Source: Lachnospiraceae bacterium
GTDB lineage: Bacteria > Bacillota > Clostridia > Lachnospirales > Lachnospiraceae
Assembly: GCA_900771955.1 (NCBI GenBank)
Contig: CAAGPW010000007.1
Location: 1-12,147, forward strand
Length of the DNA: 12,147 nucleotides
Direction: 5' to 3'
This document shows positions 1 through 5,939 of the stretch, piece by piece. Each line of letters opens with the position of its first letter. Within the stretch, counting starts at the first letter, position 1. Below the pieces are notes generated by a model. That model ran no database searches, was not told the origin of the DNA, and saw nothing but the letters and a program-made list of their open reading frames with translations. Position numbers and translations under genes: made by a program.

Positions 1-120
1 CGCAGCGCGCGGAGACGAAGTTATAGCTACGCTATCCGCTTGCGCGCGAAAGTGTGCGAAGCACACTTTGTTCCATCTCGGACATCGGAAAGTGCAGGTC
101 GCGCAATGACAGGTTGCATT
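1..120. repeat. GC-rich dyad-rich intergenic element, possible dispersed repeat
   Basis: This stretch is richer in G, C and CpG than the genes beside it and contains several self-complementary pieces. A perfect 9-bp stem lies at 49-57/61-69 with a GAA loop. A 5-bp stem lies at 23-27/31-35, enclosed by GCGCGC arms at 5-10 and 42-47. Reading frame 1 is open from the window edge to a TGA at 139-141, but the encoded residues are Arg/Ser-rich and resemble no family I know, so I read it as structured noncoding DNA rather than the end of a gene. The hairpins have no T-tract, so they are not an obvious terminator. Whether the element recurs elsewhere in the genome cannot be seen here. Confidence 0.45.
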
Positions 121-142
121 CGGGAAGTCTTTTTCCTATGAT
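114..142 (+). promoter_or_regulatory. Candidate sigma-A promoter of the LytTR operon
   Basis: A TTGCAT -35 box (114-119) is separated by 17 bases from a TATGAT -10 box (137-142). This would start transcription about 25 bases before the ribosome binding site of the first gene. The ACCGTT at 143-148 resembles one half-site of the direct-repeat pattern bound by LytTR-type regulators, but I see no well-placed second copy. The promoter is likely; the half-site is weak. Confidence 0.45.
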
Positions 143-187
143 ACCGTTAAATGTGATTCGCAAAAAAAGAAAATGGAGGTATCAGAA

Positions 188-619
188 ATGAATCAGAAAA
201 TCATATGGAAAGATCACCTGAAAAAGGCAGCAATTCTTTACTGTGTCATCTATACGGTAGCAACAATCTTAAACAGCGTGTTATATCTTGCAGACGGAAT
301 CTATGAGGACCCAAGCGGAAACTGGCATGAGCTGACGCGGGCGGTGATTGTGCTGGTCGGAGTTGTCGCATGGTTTCTTGCCTGCAGTCTGCCGATCAGA
401 CAGAATCTCATAAAGGCGTTTGCAGTCTATATACCAACAATGGCACTGGTATTTTTCCTTGTATTCTTAAGCGGATTTATCGATCCGCTGTCAAAACATG
501 CATATCGTGATATTTTTTTCAATTATACCGGTCTTTTTGCTATAATATCTGTAGCTGCGGAAATTATGGACAGAGTCAGAAAAAGAAAAAGACTGAAGGA
601 ATCGGAAGATGAAATTTAA
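188..619 (+). CDS. Small four-helix membrane protein of a LytTR-type regulatory operon (DUF3021-like)
   Basis: A protein of 143 aa with about four hydrophobic segments (roughly residues 13-35, 52-69, 77-96 and 112-127) and a highly charged C-terminal tail (RKRKR then acidic residues). The start at 188 is chosen over the in-frame ATG at 173 because the latter is part of the ribosome binding site itself (GGAGG at 175-179, 8 bases before 188). Its end overlaps the LytTR regulator gene by 11 bases. Small membrane proteins encoded with LytTR regulators (DUF3021 type, or the inhibitors of HdrRM/BrsRM-like systems) hold or tune the regulator at the membrane; that role is inferred from the neighbourhood. 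A YRDIFF motif at residues 106-111 recurs in the membrane protein at 1068-1508, suggesting the two are distant paralogs. The exact family name is uncertain. Confidence 0.75.
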   Translation: MNQKIIWKDHLKKAAILYCVIYTVATILNSVLYLADGIYEDPSGNWHELTRAVIVLVGVVAWFLACSLPIRQNLIKAFAVYIPTMALVFFLVFLSGFIDPLSKHAYRDIFFNYTGLFAIISVAAEIMDRVRKRKRLKESEDEI

Positions 620-1071
620 AAAGACCAGAGAAGAGAACCTTACAGAGAATTATTTGGAACTTCATTACCGGACGATGGATGCCGAGGCACGAGAGGTGGA
701 GAGACTGCTCGGCAGCCGGAGTCTCCTGCTTGGAAAGCGGGAAAATGAGTCGCGGCTCATAGCACCCGAGGATGTGTTTTATCTTGAGGTGGTAGACCGG
801 CGGCTCTATGTGTATCTGGAAAAAGAAGTCTGGCAGTTAGATGGGAAGCCTGCAGGAGGTCGTGGATGCTTATGGCAGATATGGACTGATCCGGACGACA
901 AAGTCGATGGCAGTCAATATCGGAAAGATAAAAAACATTACGAGTGATATCAATGCGAGAATACGGCTGCGGCTTCTGAATGATGAAGAGGTCATTATGA
1001 ACCGGGCTTATAAGAAAGCGTTTTATCAGAAACTGAGGGAATATTGTAGGAAAGCGGGGGAAATGAAATGA
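609..1071 (+). pseudogene. LytTR-domain transcriptional regulator, interrupted by a one-base frameshift
   Basis: Two frames together encode one small LytTR DNA-binding protein. The first starts at 609, with GAAGGA at 595-600 as ribosome binding site, and contributes the N-terminal part, including the IAPEDVFYLEVVDRRLYVYLE strand region typical of LytTR domains. It then loses register and stops at 947. The frame ending at 1071 supplies the rest: a GLIRTTKSMAVNIGKIK stretch matching the LytTR pattern of R-x-SKSxxVNxxxIK, then the final strands and helix. Removing one G from the GGG at 843-845 joins them as ...QLDGSLQEVV... and gives a 153-aa protein, the usual size for stand-alone LytTR regulators without a receiver domain. 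ATG 841 has no ribosome binding site, so separate translation of the second part is unlikely. It may be a real inactivating mutation or a sequencing/assembly error; a programmed +1 shift is less likely. The gene overlaps both neighbours, so it was built as part of a coupled operon. Confidence 0.8.
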
Positions 1072-1508
1072 GGTCTGCAAAAGAAAAAATGAAAAGTTAT
1101 CTTAAAACGGTCTGTATCGTGTATACATGTCTGGTGCTTGGAAAAGTTATTCTGGAAAATGTGGCGGGGCGTCCGGATAAACAGTATGGAACTAATTTGC
1201 TCGTCATGTTTTTCATTGCATGTCTGGCGACTGCAGTGCTGAATACTTATGAAAAGCTGCAGGAGTTTCCGCTGATTCCGGTTATCGTGGCGCAGTATTT
1301 TGTGGTTATCGGGGTCGTGCTTGGCTGTGCGTTCCTGGCGGACAGACTGAAACTTACCGAAATTGCAGCAGCCGGATACCGGGATCTGTTTTTTTCGGTC
1401 ACAGTGCCGTATGTGGTCGGGGCGGTACTTTATTATATGTCGTTTTTTGAAGAAATACGGAGAGCAAACCGTATGATTCGGGAAATGCAGTGTACGAAAC
1501 AGCAGTAA
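1068..1508 (+). CDS. Second small membrane protein of the LytTR operon
   Basis: A protein of 146 aa with a basic N-terminus and four predicted membrane segments (about 11-30, 43-60, 69-90 and 111-127), then an amphipathic charged tail. Its ATG overlaps the stop codon of the LytTR gene (ATGA at 1068-1071), with a purine-rich GGGGGAA just upstream, so translation is probably coupled to the regulator. The GYRDLFF motif at residues 103-109 matches AYRDIFF in the membrane protein at 188-619, at a similar distance from the C-terminus. I therefore take the two as divergent copies flanking the regulator. I recognise the type as a Lachnospiraceae small membrane protein of unknown function (possibly DUF6608/DUF3021-like) but cannot name it firmly. 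A role in sensing or in holding the LytTR protein is inferred. Confidence 0.7.
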   Translation: MRSAKEKMKSYLKTVCIVYTCLVLGKVILENVAGRPDKQYGTNLLVMFFIACLATAVLNTYEKLQEFPLIPVIVAQYFVVIGVVLGCAFLADRLKLTEIAAAGYRDLFFSVTVPYVVGAVLYYMSFFEEIRRANRMIREMQCTKQQ

Positions 1509-1519
1509 AATGGTATAAT
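1491..1519 (+). promoter_or_regulatory. Extended -10 promoter for the rsmH-like gene
   Basis: A perfect TATAAT at 1514-1519 is preceded by TG at 1511-1512, giving the extended -10 form TGNTATAAT. The -35 region (TGTACG at 1491-1496, 17-base spacing) is poor, as is common with extended -10 promoters. It overlaps the last codons of the upstream membrane-protein gene, so the methyltransferase can be transcribed independently of the LytTR operon. Confidence 0.65.
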
Positions 1520-1555
1520 GACGTCACTTGATAAGGAAAAAGGAGAAGCAGGCAT

Positions 1556-2611
1556 ATGGAACAGGAGACACGGGTCACACACAAGAGACGTGTACACTAC
1601 AAAGGAAAATACCCGAAGAAATTCGAGGAAAAATATAAAGAACTTCAGCCGGAGAAATACGGAGACACGATCGCGCATGTCATTGAAAAGGGCAATACAC
1701 CGGCGGGCATGCATATTTCGATCATGGTAAAAGAAATCCTGGATTTTTTGCAGATCAAGCCGGGTGAGATCGGATTTGACGCGACGCTTGGTTATGGCGG
1801 TCATACGAAAGCAATGCTGGAGCAGCTAAAAGGTCAGGGACACATTTACGCGACAGACGTAGACCCGGAGGAATCCGCAAAGACAAAAAAGCGTCTCGCA
1901 GATCTGGGCTTTGGCGAAGAGATACTTACCGTTTTCCTGCAGAATTTCTGCACGATAGATGAGATCGCAAAGGAAGTAGGAGGTTTTGACTTTATACTGG
2001 CGGATCTTGGCGTTTCCTCCATGCAGATCGACAATCCAAAGCGTGGTTTTTCATTTAAAGTGGACGGACCCTTAGATCTGCGGTTGAACCAGAAAGCAGG
2101 GATCAGTGCGGCGGAGCGCCTGGATACGATCACAAGGGAAGAACTTGCGGGGATGCTTTACGAAAATTCGGATGAGCCGTACTGTGAGGAGCTCGCAAAA
2201 GCGATCACAGACGAGATACGGAAAGGCAACCGTATTGATACGACGACAAAACTGCGAAACGTGATCGAGAAAACACTGGATTTCCTGCCGGAGAAAGAAA
2301 AAAAGGATACGATAAAAAAGACCTGTCAGCGGACATTTCAGGCACTCCGGATCGATGTAAACCATGAGTTTGAGGTTTTGTATGAATTTATGGAAAAACT
2401 GCCGGATGCGCTGCGACCGGGCGGACGTGTGGCAATCTTAACCTTTCATTCCGGCGAGGACAAGTTAGTAAAACGTGCGTTAAAAGAGGGCTATAAAGCC
2501 GGTATTTATGCGGATTACGCGAAAGATGTGGTAAGACCGTCCGCACAGGAATGTGTAAAAAATGGCAGGGCTCGTTCTACAAAGATGCGTTGGGCAGTAA
2601 AAGCAGAATAG
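1556..2611 (+). CDS. rsmH: RsmH/MraW-family 16S rRNA (cytosine-N4)-methyltransferase, divergent long form
   Basis: RsmH-family enzymes transfer a methyl group from S-adenosylmethionine to N4 of C1402 in the decoding centre of 16S rRNA. Family hallmarks are clear: SAM-binding DATLGYGGH (residues 75-83), acidic DVD (101-103), LADLGVSS (148-155), RGFSF and GPLDLR (163-176), RTFQALRIDVN (259-269), TFHSGED (296-302) and RARSTKMR (338-345). It is 351 aa against about 310 for the usual enzyme because of a basic N-terminal extension of about 50 residues, and the usual HxPVLLxE start of the domain is HISIMVKE. It is not next to ftsL, pbp or mra genes, so it is probably a paralog of the RsmH encoded in the division cluster; its target may be the same or a different position. 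AGGAG at 1541-1545 sits 10 bases before the ATG. The SAP-domain gene follows after 35 bases, probably in the same transcript. Confidence 0.88.
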   Translation: MEQETRVTHKRRVHYKGKYPKKFEEKYKELQPEKYGDTIAHVIEKGNTPAGMHISIMVKEILDFLQIKPGEIGFDATLGYGGHTKAMLEQLKGQGHIYATDVDPEESAKTKKRLADLGFGEEILTVFLQNFCTIDEIAKEVGGFDFILADLGVSSMQIDNPKRGFSFKVDGPLDLRLNQKAGISAAERLDTITREELAGMLYENSDEPYCEELAKAITDEIRKGNRIDTTTKLRNVIEKTLDFLPEKEKKDTIKKTCQRTFQALRIDVNHEFEVLYEFMEKLPDALRPGGRVAILTFHSGEDKLVKRALKEGYKAGIYADYAKDVVRPSAQECVKNGRARSTKMRWAVKAE

Positions 2612-2646
2612 AAATACAGACAGACGAGGAAAAGAGGGAGCACAGC

Positions 2647-3234
2647 ATGAAAAAAACAGAAGAGAGACCGGAGTTAACAAAGTCAATGGACAGCAGGACA
2701 TTTCGGGATTATTATTTTTTAAAAGAGGAACTGGTATCATTTTGCAGAGAGAATAAGATCCCGTCTTCCGGTGGAAAAGAAGAACTGACAGAGCGGATCG
2801 CATATTTTCTGGAACATGGAGTTGTGCCGAAAGTGGAAGTCAAAAGAAAAAAGACAGCGGTTGTCGGAGAGCTTACACCGGATGCGCGGATCGAAGAAAA
2901 TTTTGTCTGTTCGGAAAAACATAGGGCATTTTTTAAAGAACAGATCGGAAACAGCTTCTCTTTTTGTGTTGCCTTTCAGAAATGGCTGAAATCCAATGCC
3001 GGAAAAACGTATAAAGAAGCGGTTGCGGCATATGCAAGGATCATGGAAGAAAAGAAAACGACGAAAACAACGATCGACCGCCAGTTTGAATATAACACCT
3101 ACATCCGGGATTTTTTTGCGGACAACAGCGGAAAGAAGTTGGAAGAAGCGATCGCGTGCTGGAAATATAAAAAGAAATTGCCGGGGCATAACCGATACGA
3201 AAAAGAAGATCTTGTGGCATTGGAGGAGGCATAA
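2647..3234 (+). CDS. SAP-domain protein with a conserved C-terminal domain (DUF6434-like)
   Basis: A 195-aa soluble protein. Residues about 22-58 form a helix-extension-helix typical of SAP domains (YFLKEELVSFCRENKIPSSG then KEELTERIAYFLEHG), a fold that binds nucleic acid. A basic linker (KVEVKRKK) follows, then a conserved C-terminal region at about 92-185 with the strongly patterned segments GKTYKEAV, TIDRQFEYNTYIRDFF and CWKYKKKLPGHNRYE. I recall this C-terminal type as DUF6434, whose function is unknown. The start at 2647 is preferred to an upstream in-frame ATG at 2551, which lies inside the methyltransferase gene; GAGGGAG at 2634-2640 is well placed for 2647. It lies 35 bases downstream of the rsmH-like gene with no terminator between, so cotranscription is likely and a role with RNA or DNA is plausible but unproven. 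Confidence 0.8.
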   Translation: MKKTEERPELTKSMDSRTFRDYYFLKEELVSFCRENKIPSSGGKEELTERIAYFLEHGVVPKVEVKRKKTAVVGELTPDARIEENFVCSEKHRAFFKEQIGNSFSFCVAFQKWLKSNAGKTYKEAVAAYARIMEEKKTTKTTIDRQFEYNTYIRDFFADNSGKKLEEAIACWKYKKKLPGHNRYEKEDLVALEEA

Positions 3235-3257
3235 GATGAGCGGCGAGTGACGATCCG

Positions 3258-3360
3258 ATGATGCATACGGAACGATCCATTGTATTGAAATGGTTTTGAA
3301 CGGTGCGGCATCATCCGTATTGCGGATGGAACACCGGGGATCGCGTATGGGAAAGTGTGA
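3258..3360 (+). pseudogene. Decayed C-terminal remnant of a GNAT acetyltransferase
   Basis: From 3289 to the TGA at 3358-3360 the sequence reads NGFERCGIIRIADGTPGIAYGKV in one frame (3289-3357). This closely fits the C-terminal end of many Firmicute GNAT enzymes (…NGFxxCGIIxxxDGxPRIAYxK). The same frame has an in-frame TGA at 3286-3288, directly before the Asn codon, and LY upstream of it. A second frame around 3258-3290 gives a HTERSIVLK-like stretch that would fit the preceding helix. No start codon or complete domain exists. I read this as the tail of a lost acetyltransferase gene left beside the intact GNAT gene. A 6-bp hairpin (3312-3317/3323-3328) falls inside it and is probably incidental. 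Confidence 0.5.
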
Positions 3361-3369
3361 GGGAGAAAG

Positions 3370-3876
3370 ATGTTAGAAACAGAAAGACTGACGATCCGCC
3401 GGATCACACCTGCGGATTATAAGGAGGCATTTGCCTGGAGCGGAGATGTAAGGGTCAATAAATATCTGCTACATAATGTATCAGAGAAACCGGAGGATAT
3501 GATCCCATGGCTGAAAAGTCTGGATCAGAGTTCCGAGGATTCCTATATTACGATCCTGCATGAAAAAACAGATGGTCATGCGGTCGGAACCGTGGGCTTT
3601 TTTCGGGATAGCGAGACAGATATCTGGAGTTTTGCATACAATATCCGGTTTGATGACTGGGGAAGAGGATATGCGACCGAGGCGGCACGGGCGATCATGG
3701 ATTTTGTAAGGGAAAAACATGGGGCACACATCTTTGAAGCGGAATGCGCGGCAGAAAATATTGCGAGCGCAAAAGTCATGCAGCACCTGGGGCTTACGTT
3801 TGATCGGAAATCTACTTATGCAAAACATGATGGAAGTGTGGAATTTGCGTCTGAAATATATCGACTGGAAGAATAG
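3370..3876 (+). CDS. GNAT family N-acetyltransferase (RimJ/RimL type)
   Basis: A 168-aa protein of the Acetyltransf_3 (RimJ/RimL-like) branch of the GNAT superfamily, which moves an acetyl group from acetyl-CoA to an amine. It starts with the typical LETERLTIRRITPAD segment. The acetyl-CoA pyrophosphate-binding loop is WGRGYATEA at residues 97-105, and the AENIASAKVMQHLGL helix typical of the family's C-terminal half is at 128-142. Length is normal for the family. The substrate cannot be told; members act on ribosomal proteins, other protein N-termini, amino acids or drugs. GGGAG at 3361-3365 is a close but usable ribosome binding site. The hydrolase gene follows after about 40 bases and may be cotranscribed. 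Confidence 0.88.
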   Translation: MLETERLTIRRITPADYKEAFAWSGDVRVNKYLLHNVSEKPEDMIPWLKSLDQSSEDSYITILHEKTDGHAVGTVGFFRDSETDIWSFAYNIRFDDWGRGYATEAARAIMDFVREKHGAHIFEAECAAENIASAKVMQHLGLTFDRKSTYAKHDGSVEFASEIYRLEE

Positions 3877-3917
3877 TTTTGTGGAAATACGAAAGGAAAG
3901 ATAAGAGAGTTACTTTG

Positions 3918-4742
3918 ATGAGAAAAACTTCGGGTATTAACGTTACCCATGTGTCCGTAAAATGGAACAGACATAAAATACCATGCATCATTTTGAGGCC
4001 AAAAGGACAGACGGGTGAACTGCCGGGGGTACTTTGGATACACGGTGGTGGTTATCTGTCCGGGATGAAGGAGATGGTATTTCGTTCGAGAATGTTAGAA
4101 CTTGTCCGGCAGTCAAAGGCGGTGGTTATTTCGCCGGGTTACCGGCTCGCGTGGTATAAACCGTATCCGGCTGCGGTCGAGGACTGTTATCAGACCTTGT
4201 TGTATCTGAAAGAAAACGCAGCGCGCCTGAACGTCAGGGAAAATCAGATTTTCGTGGGAGGGGAAAGCGCCGGAGGCGGACTTGCAGCGGCAGTGTGCAT
4301 GATGGCGAGAGATAAAGGAACTGTTAAGATTGCATATCAGATGCCGCTGTATCCGATGCTTGACAACCTGGATACCGAAAGCTCCAAAAATAATCATGGC
4401 AGAGTCTGGAATACCAGAAGAAATCATCTGGCATGGAGACTTTATCTGCGGGGCAGGGCAAAGATGTCCGTGTCACCGTATGCGTCACCGGCAAGGCAGA
4501 CCGATTACCGCGATCTTCCGCCGGCGTATACCTTTGTCGGAACCGGAGAGCCTTTTTTTGCAGAAACCAAAACGTATGTAGAAAACCTGAAAAAATGCGG
4601 CATCCCAGCCAGGATCGATATTTATGATATGGATATGCATGCGTTTGATATGTTAAAGCCCGGGTGGGAGGTAAGCAAACAGGCGGTGAGCCGGTTCAAT
4701 GAGCAGTTTTATTATGCGTCGGAGCACTATTTTGCGGAATGA
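3918..4742 (+). CDS. Alpha/beta hydrolase, HSL-type esterase/lipase
   Basis: A 274-aa member of the hormone-sensitive-lipase-like group of alpha/beta hydrolases, expected to cleave carboxylic esters in the cytoplasm. The oxyanion-hole motif HGGGY is at residues 42-46 and the nucleophile elbow GESAGG at 115-120 (Ser117). The likely catalytic histidine is His241 in DMHAFD. The acid residue usually found in a D-P motif after strand 7 is represented by GEPFF (Glu211), a conservative change. Start 3918 is chosen because AAGAGAG (3902-3908) lies at good spacing; the frame also extends to a TTG at 3879, which lacks support. No signal peptide is seen. The gene converges with the minus-strand carrier gene, leaving only 27 bases between stops and no clear terminator. 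Confidence 0.85.
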   Translation: MRKTSGINVTHVSVKWNRHKIPCIILRPKGQTGELPGVLWIHGGGYLSGMKEMVFRSRMLELVRQSKAVVISPGYRLAWYKPYPAAVEDCYQTLLYLKENAARLNVRENQIFVGGESAGGGLAAAVCMMARDKGTVKIAYQMPLYPMLDNLDTESSKNNHGRVWNTRRNHLAWRLYLRGRAKMSVSPYASPARQTDYRDLPPAYTFVGTGEPFFAETKTYVENLKKCGIPARIDIYDMDMHAFDMLKPGWEVSKQAVSRFNEQFYYASEHYFAE

Positions 4743-4769
4743 GCGGTGACAGGACAGTGCTTAAAAGGT

Positions 4770-5939
4770 TTATGGCATGGGACTTTCTTTACGGTCAAAC
4801 CGCGTTACGATCATATGCACGATATACGGCACTAATATGACCGGAATGGCGAGATACGCAAGAAAGCTGTATGCTTTTTGGATCAGGGTCAGCAGTCCGA
4901 ACTGTGCGATGCCAAAATCTATCAGGCAGCAGATCAGCGCAATCACTATTTCACGGGAAGAAATTTTCTTTTTGCCGGTAGAAGTGTCCGTGTGGGGCGC
5001 ATATTTTTTCAGACCGTCGGACACGCGCTTGACCATGGCGGCAACCATGTTGACCGCAGTGGAGACAGCGCCAAGGATGATCAGGATGGAGATGAGTGGC
5101 GTCATAAATCCTTTTCCTATGCCGCTTTGCACCATGAGAAGCGTCGGAACGCTGGTATCTGCCATTTCCGGGCTGGTACATACGGTCATGATGCCAAGAC
5201 ACACCATCGTCATCATCAGGGCATTGATGACAAAACCAAGACCCATGCTTTTTACTGCATCGTCCGTTTTTTCAAAAGCTTTGGCATGCTGTACAAAAAC
5301 TGCGATATTGGCAAGCTGAAATGTGCCATACAAAAAAGCGGAATAGAGTGCTTTCCCAAATGGTTCTTTGGACGCGGTCATTTGTTGTGCGGTTGCAGTG
5401 ATCGCCGGCCAGCCGTGGATGATGTTTGGAATGTAAACGATCAAAAGTCCCGCAATGATGCAGACAGACAGCACTGAAGCCACGCACCGCACCAGATCGG
5501 TTCCGAAGATCGCAACAATAAAAATGAAAACGCCGATGATCAGTGTGCACAACAGATACGGCAGGCCGGTCAGTGTGCTTAAAGTCGCGCCGCCGGTGGC
5601 AAAGGCAACTGCAGGAGCCACACACATCACGCAGATATAGAGGATTTCAAATAAATTTGAAAAAACAGGCGCGAATTTCCCATAAAATGCATTGTTATAC
5701 GAACGATAATCATAGACGTTGTGGCGGCGTGCAAACCGCATACCATATGCGAAAAAGATGCTATTATAGAGCATGGCAAGTGCCGGCATGAGCAGACACC
5801 AGATGCCGTAACGCACATAGTAGCTGTAAATCTGGGCGCCGGAAGCAAAGCCGCCGCCAAAATGTGTTGTAAACCAGACAAAAGCCACGCCGAAGATAAC
5901 AGATGACTTGCCGATGCCGGTGGATGTTTTTTTGTTCAT
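4770..5939 (-). CDS. YkvI-family membrane protein, APC/LeuT-fold carrier-like
   Basis: A very hydrophobic 389-aa protein with about ten membrane segments, matching the YkvI family of uncharacterised Firmicute membrane proteins that look like distant amino-acid/amine carriers of the LeuT fold. The glycine-rich FGGGFASG (residues 27-34) in the first helix is the most telling motif; it resembles the unwound substrate/sodium-binding helix 1 of APC carriers. A hydrophilic loop rich in Lys/Thr/Ser (about 315-330) precedes the last helices. The ATG directly follows the stop codon of the dehydrogenase gene (TAA then ATG), with AGAGGA inside the upstream coding end as ribosome binding site, so the two are translationally coupled. 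The substrate is unknown; the partner enzyme suggests an amine, amino alcohol or small polyol. Confidence 0.8.
   Translation of the reverse strand: MNKKTSTGIGKSSVIFGVAFVWFTTHFGGGFASGAQIYSYYVRYGIWCLLMPALAMLYNSIFFAYGMRFARRHNVYDYRSYNNAFYGKFAPVFSNLFEILYICVMCVAPAVAFATGGATLSTLTGLPYLLCTLIIGVFIFIVAIFGTDLVRCVASVLSVCIIAGLLIVYIPNIIHGWPAITATAQQMTASKEPFGKALYSAFLYGTFQLANIAVFVQHAKAFEKTDDAVKSMGLGFVINALMMTMVCLGIMTVCTSPEMADTSVPTLLMVQSGIGKGFMTPLISILIILGAVSTAVNMVAAMVKRVSDGLKKYAPHTDTSTGKKKISSREIVIALICCLIDFGIAQFGLLTLIQKAYSFLAYLAIPVILVPYIVHMIVTRFDRKESPMP

Noticed and set aside
1..141. Frame 1 as the C-terminus of an upstream protein.
   Set aside because: The translation is low in complexity, rich in Arg and Ser, follows the DNA hairpins and matches no family I recognise, although a true gene end cannot be excluded at the window edge.
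841..1071. The second LytTR frame as an independent small gene starting at ATG 841.
   Set aside because: No ribosome binding site precedes ATG 841 and the sequence only makes sense as the continuation of the LytTR domain begun at 609.
3312..3328. A hairpin after the SAP gene as a terminator.
   Set aside because: The stem is only 6 bp, has no following T-run, and lies within the acetyltransferase remnant.
4777..5477. Long plus-strand open frames opposite the YkvI-type carrier gene.
   Set aside because: They are antisense to a hydrophobic protein with family motifs; the basic, Met-rich translation is typical of a shadow frame.
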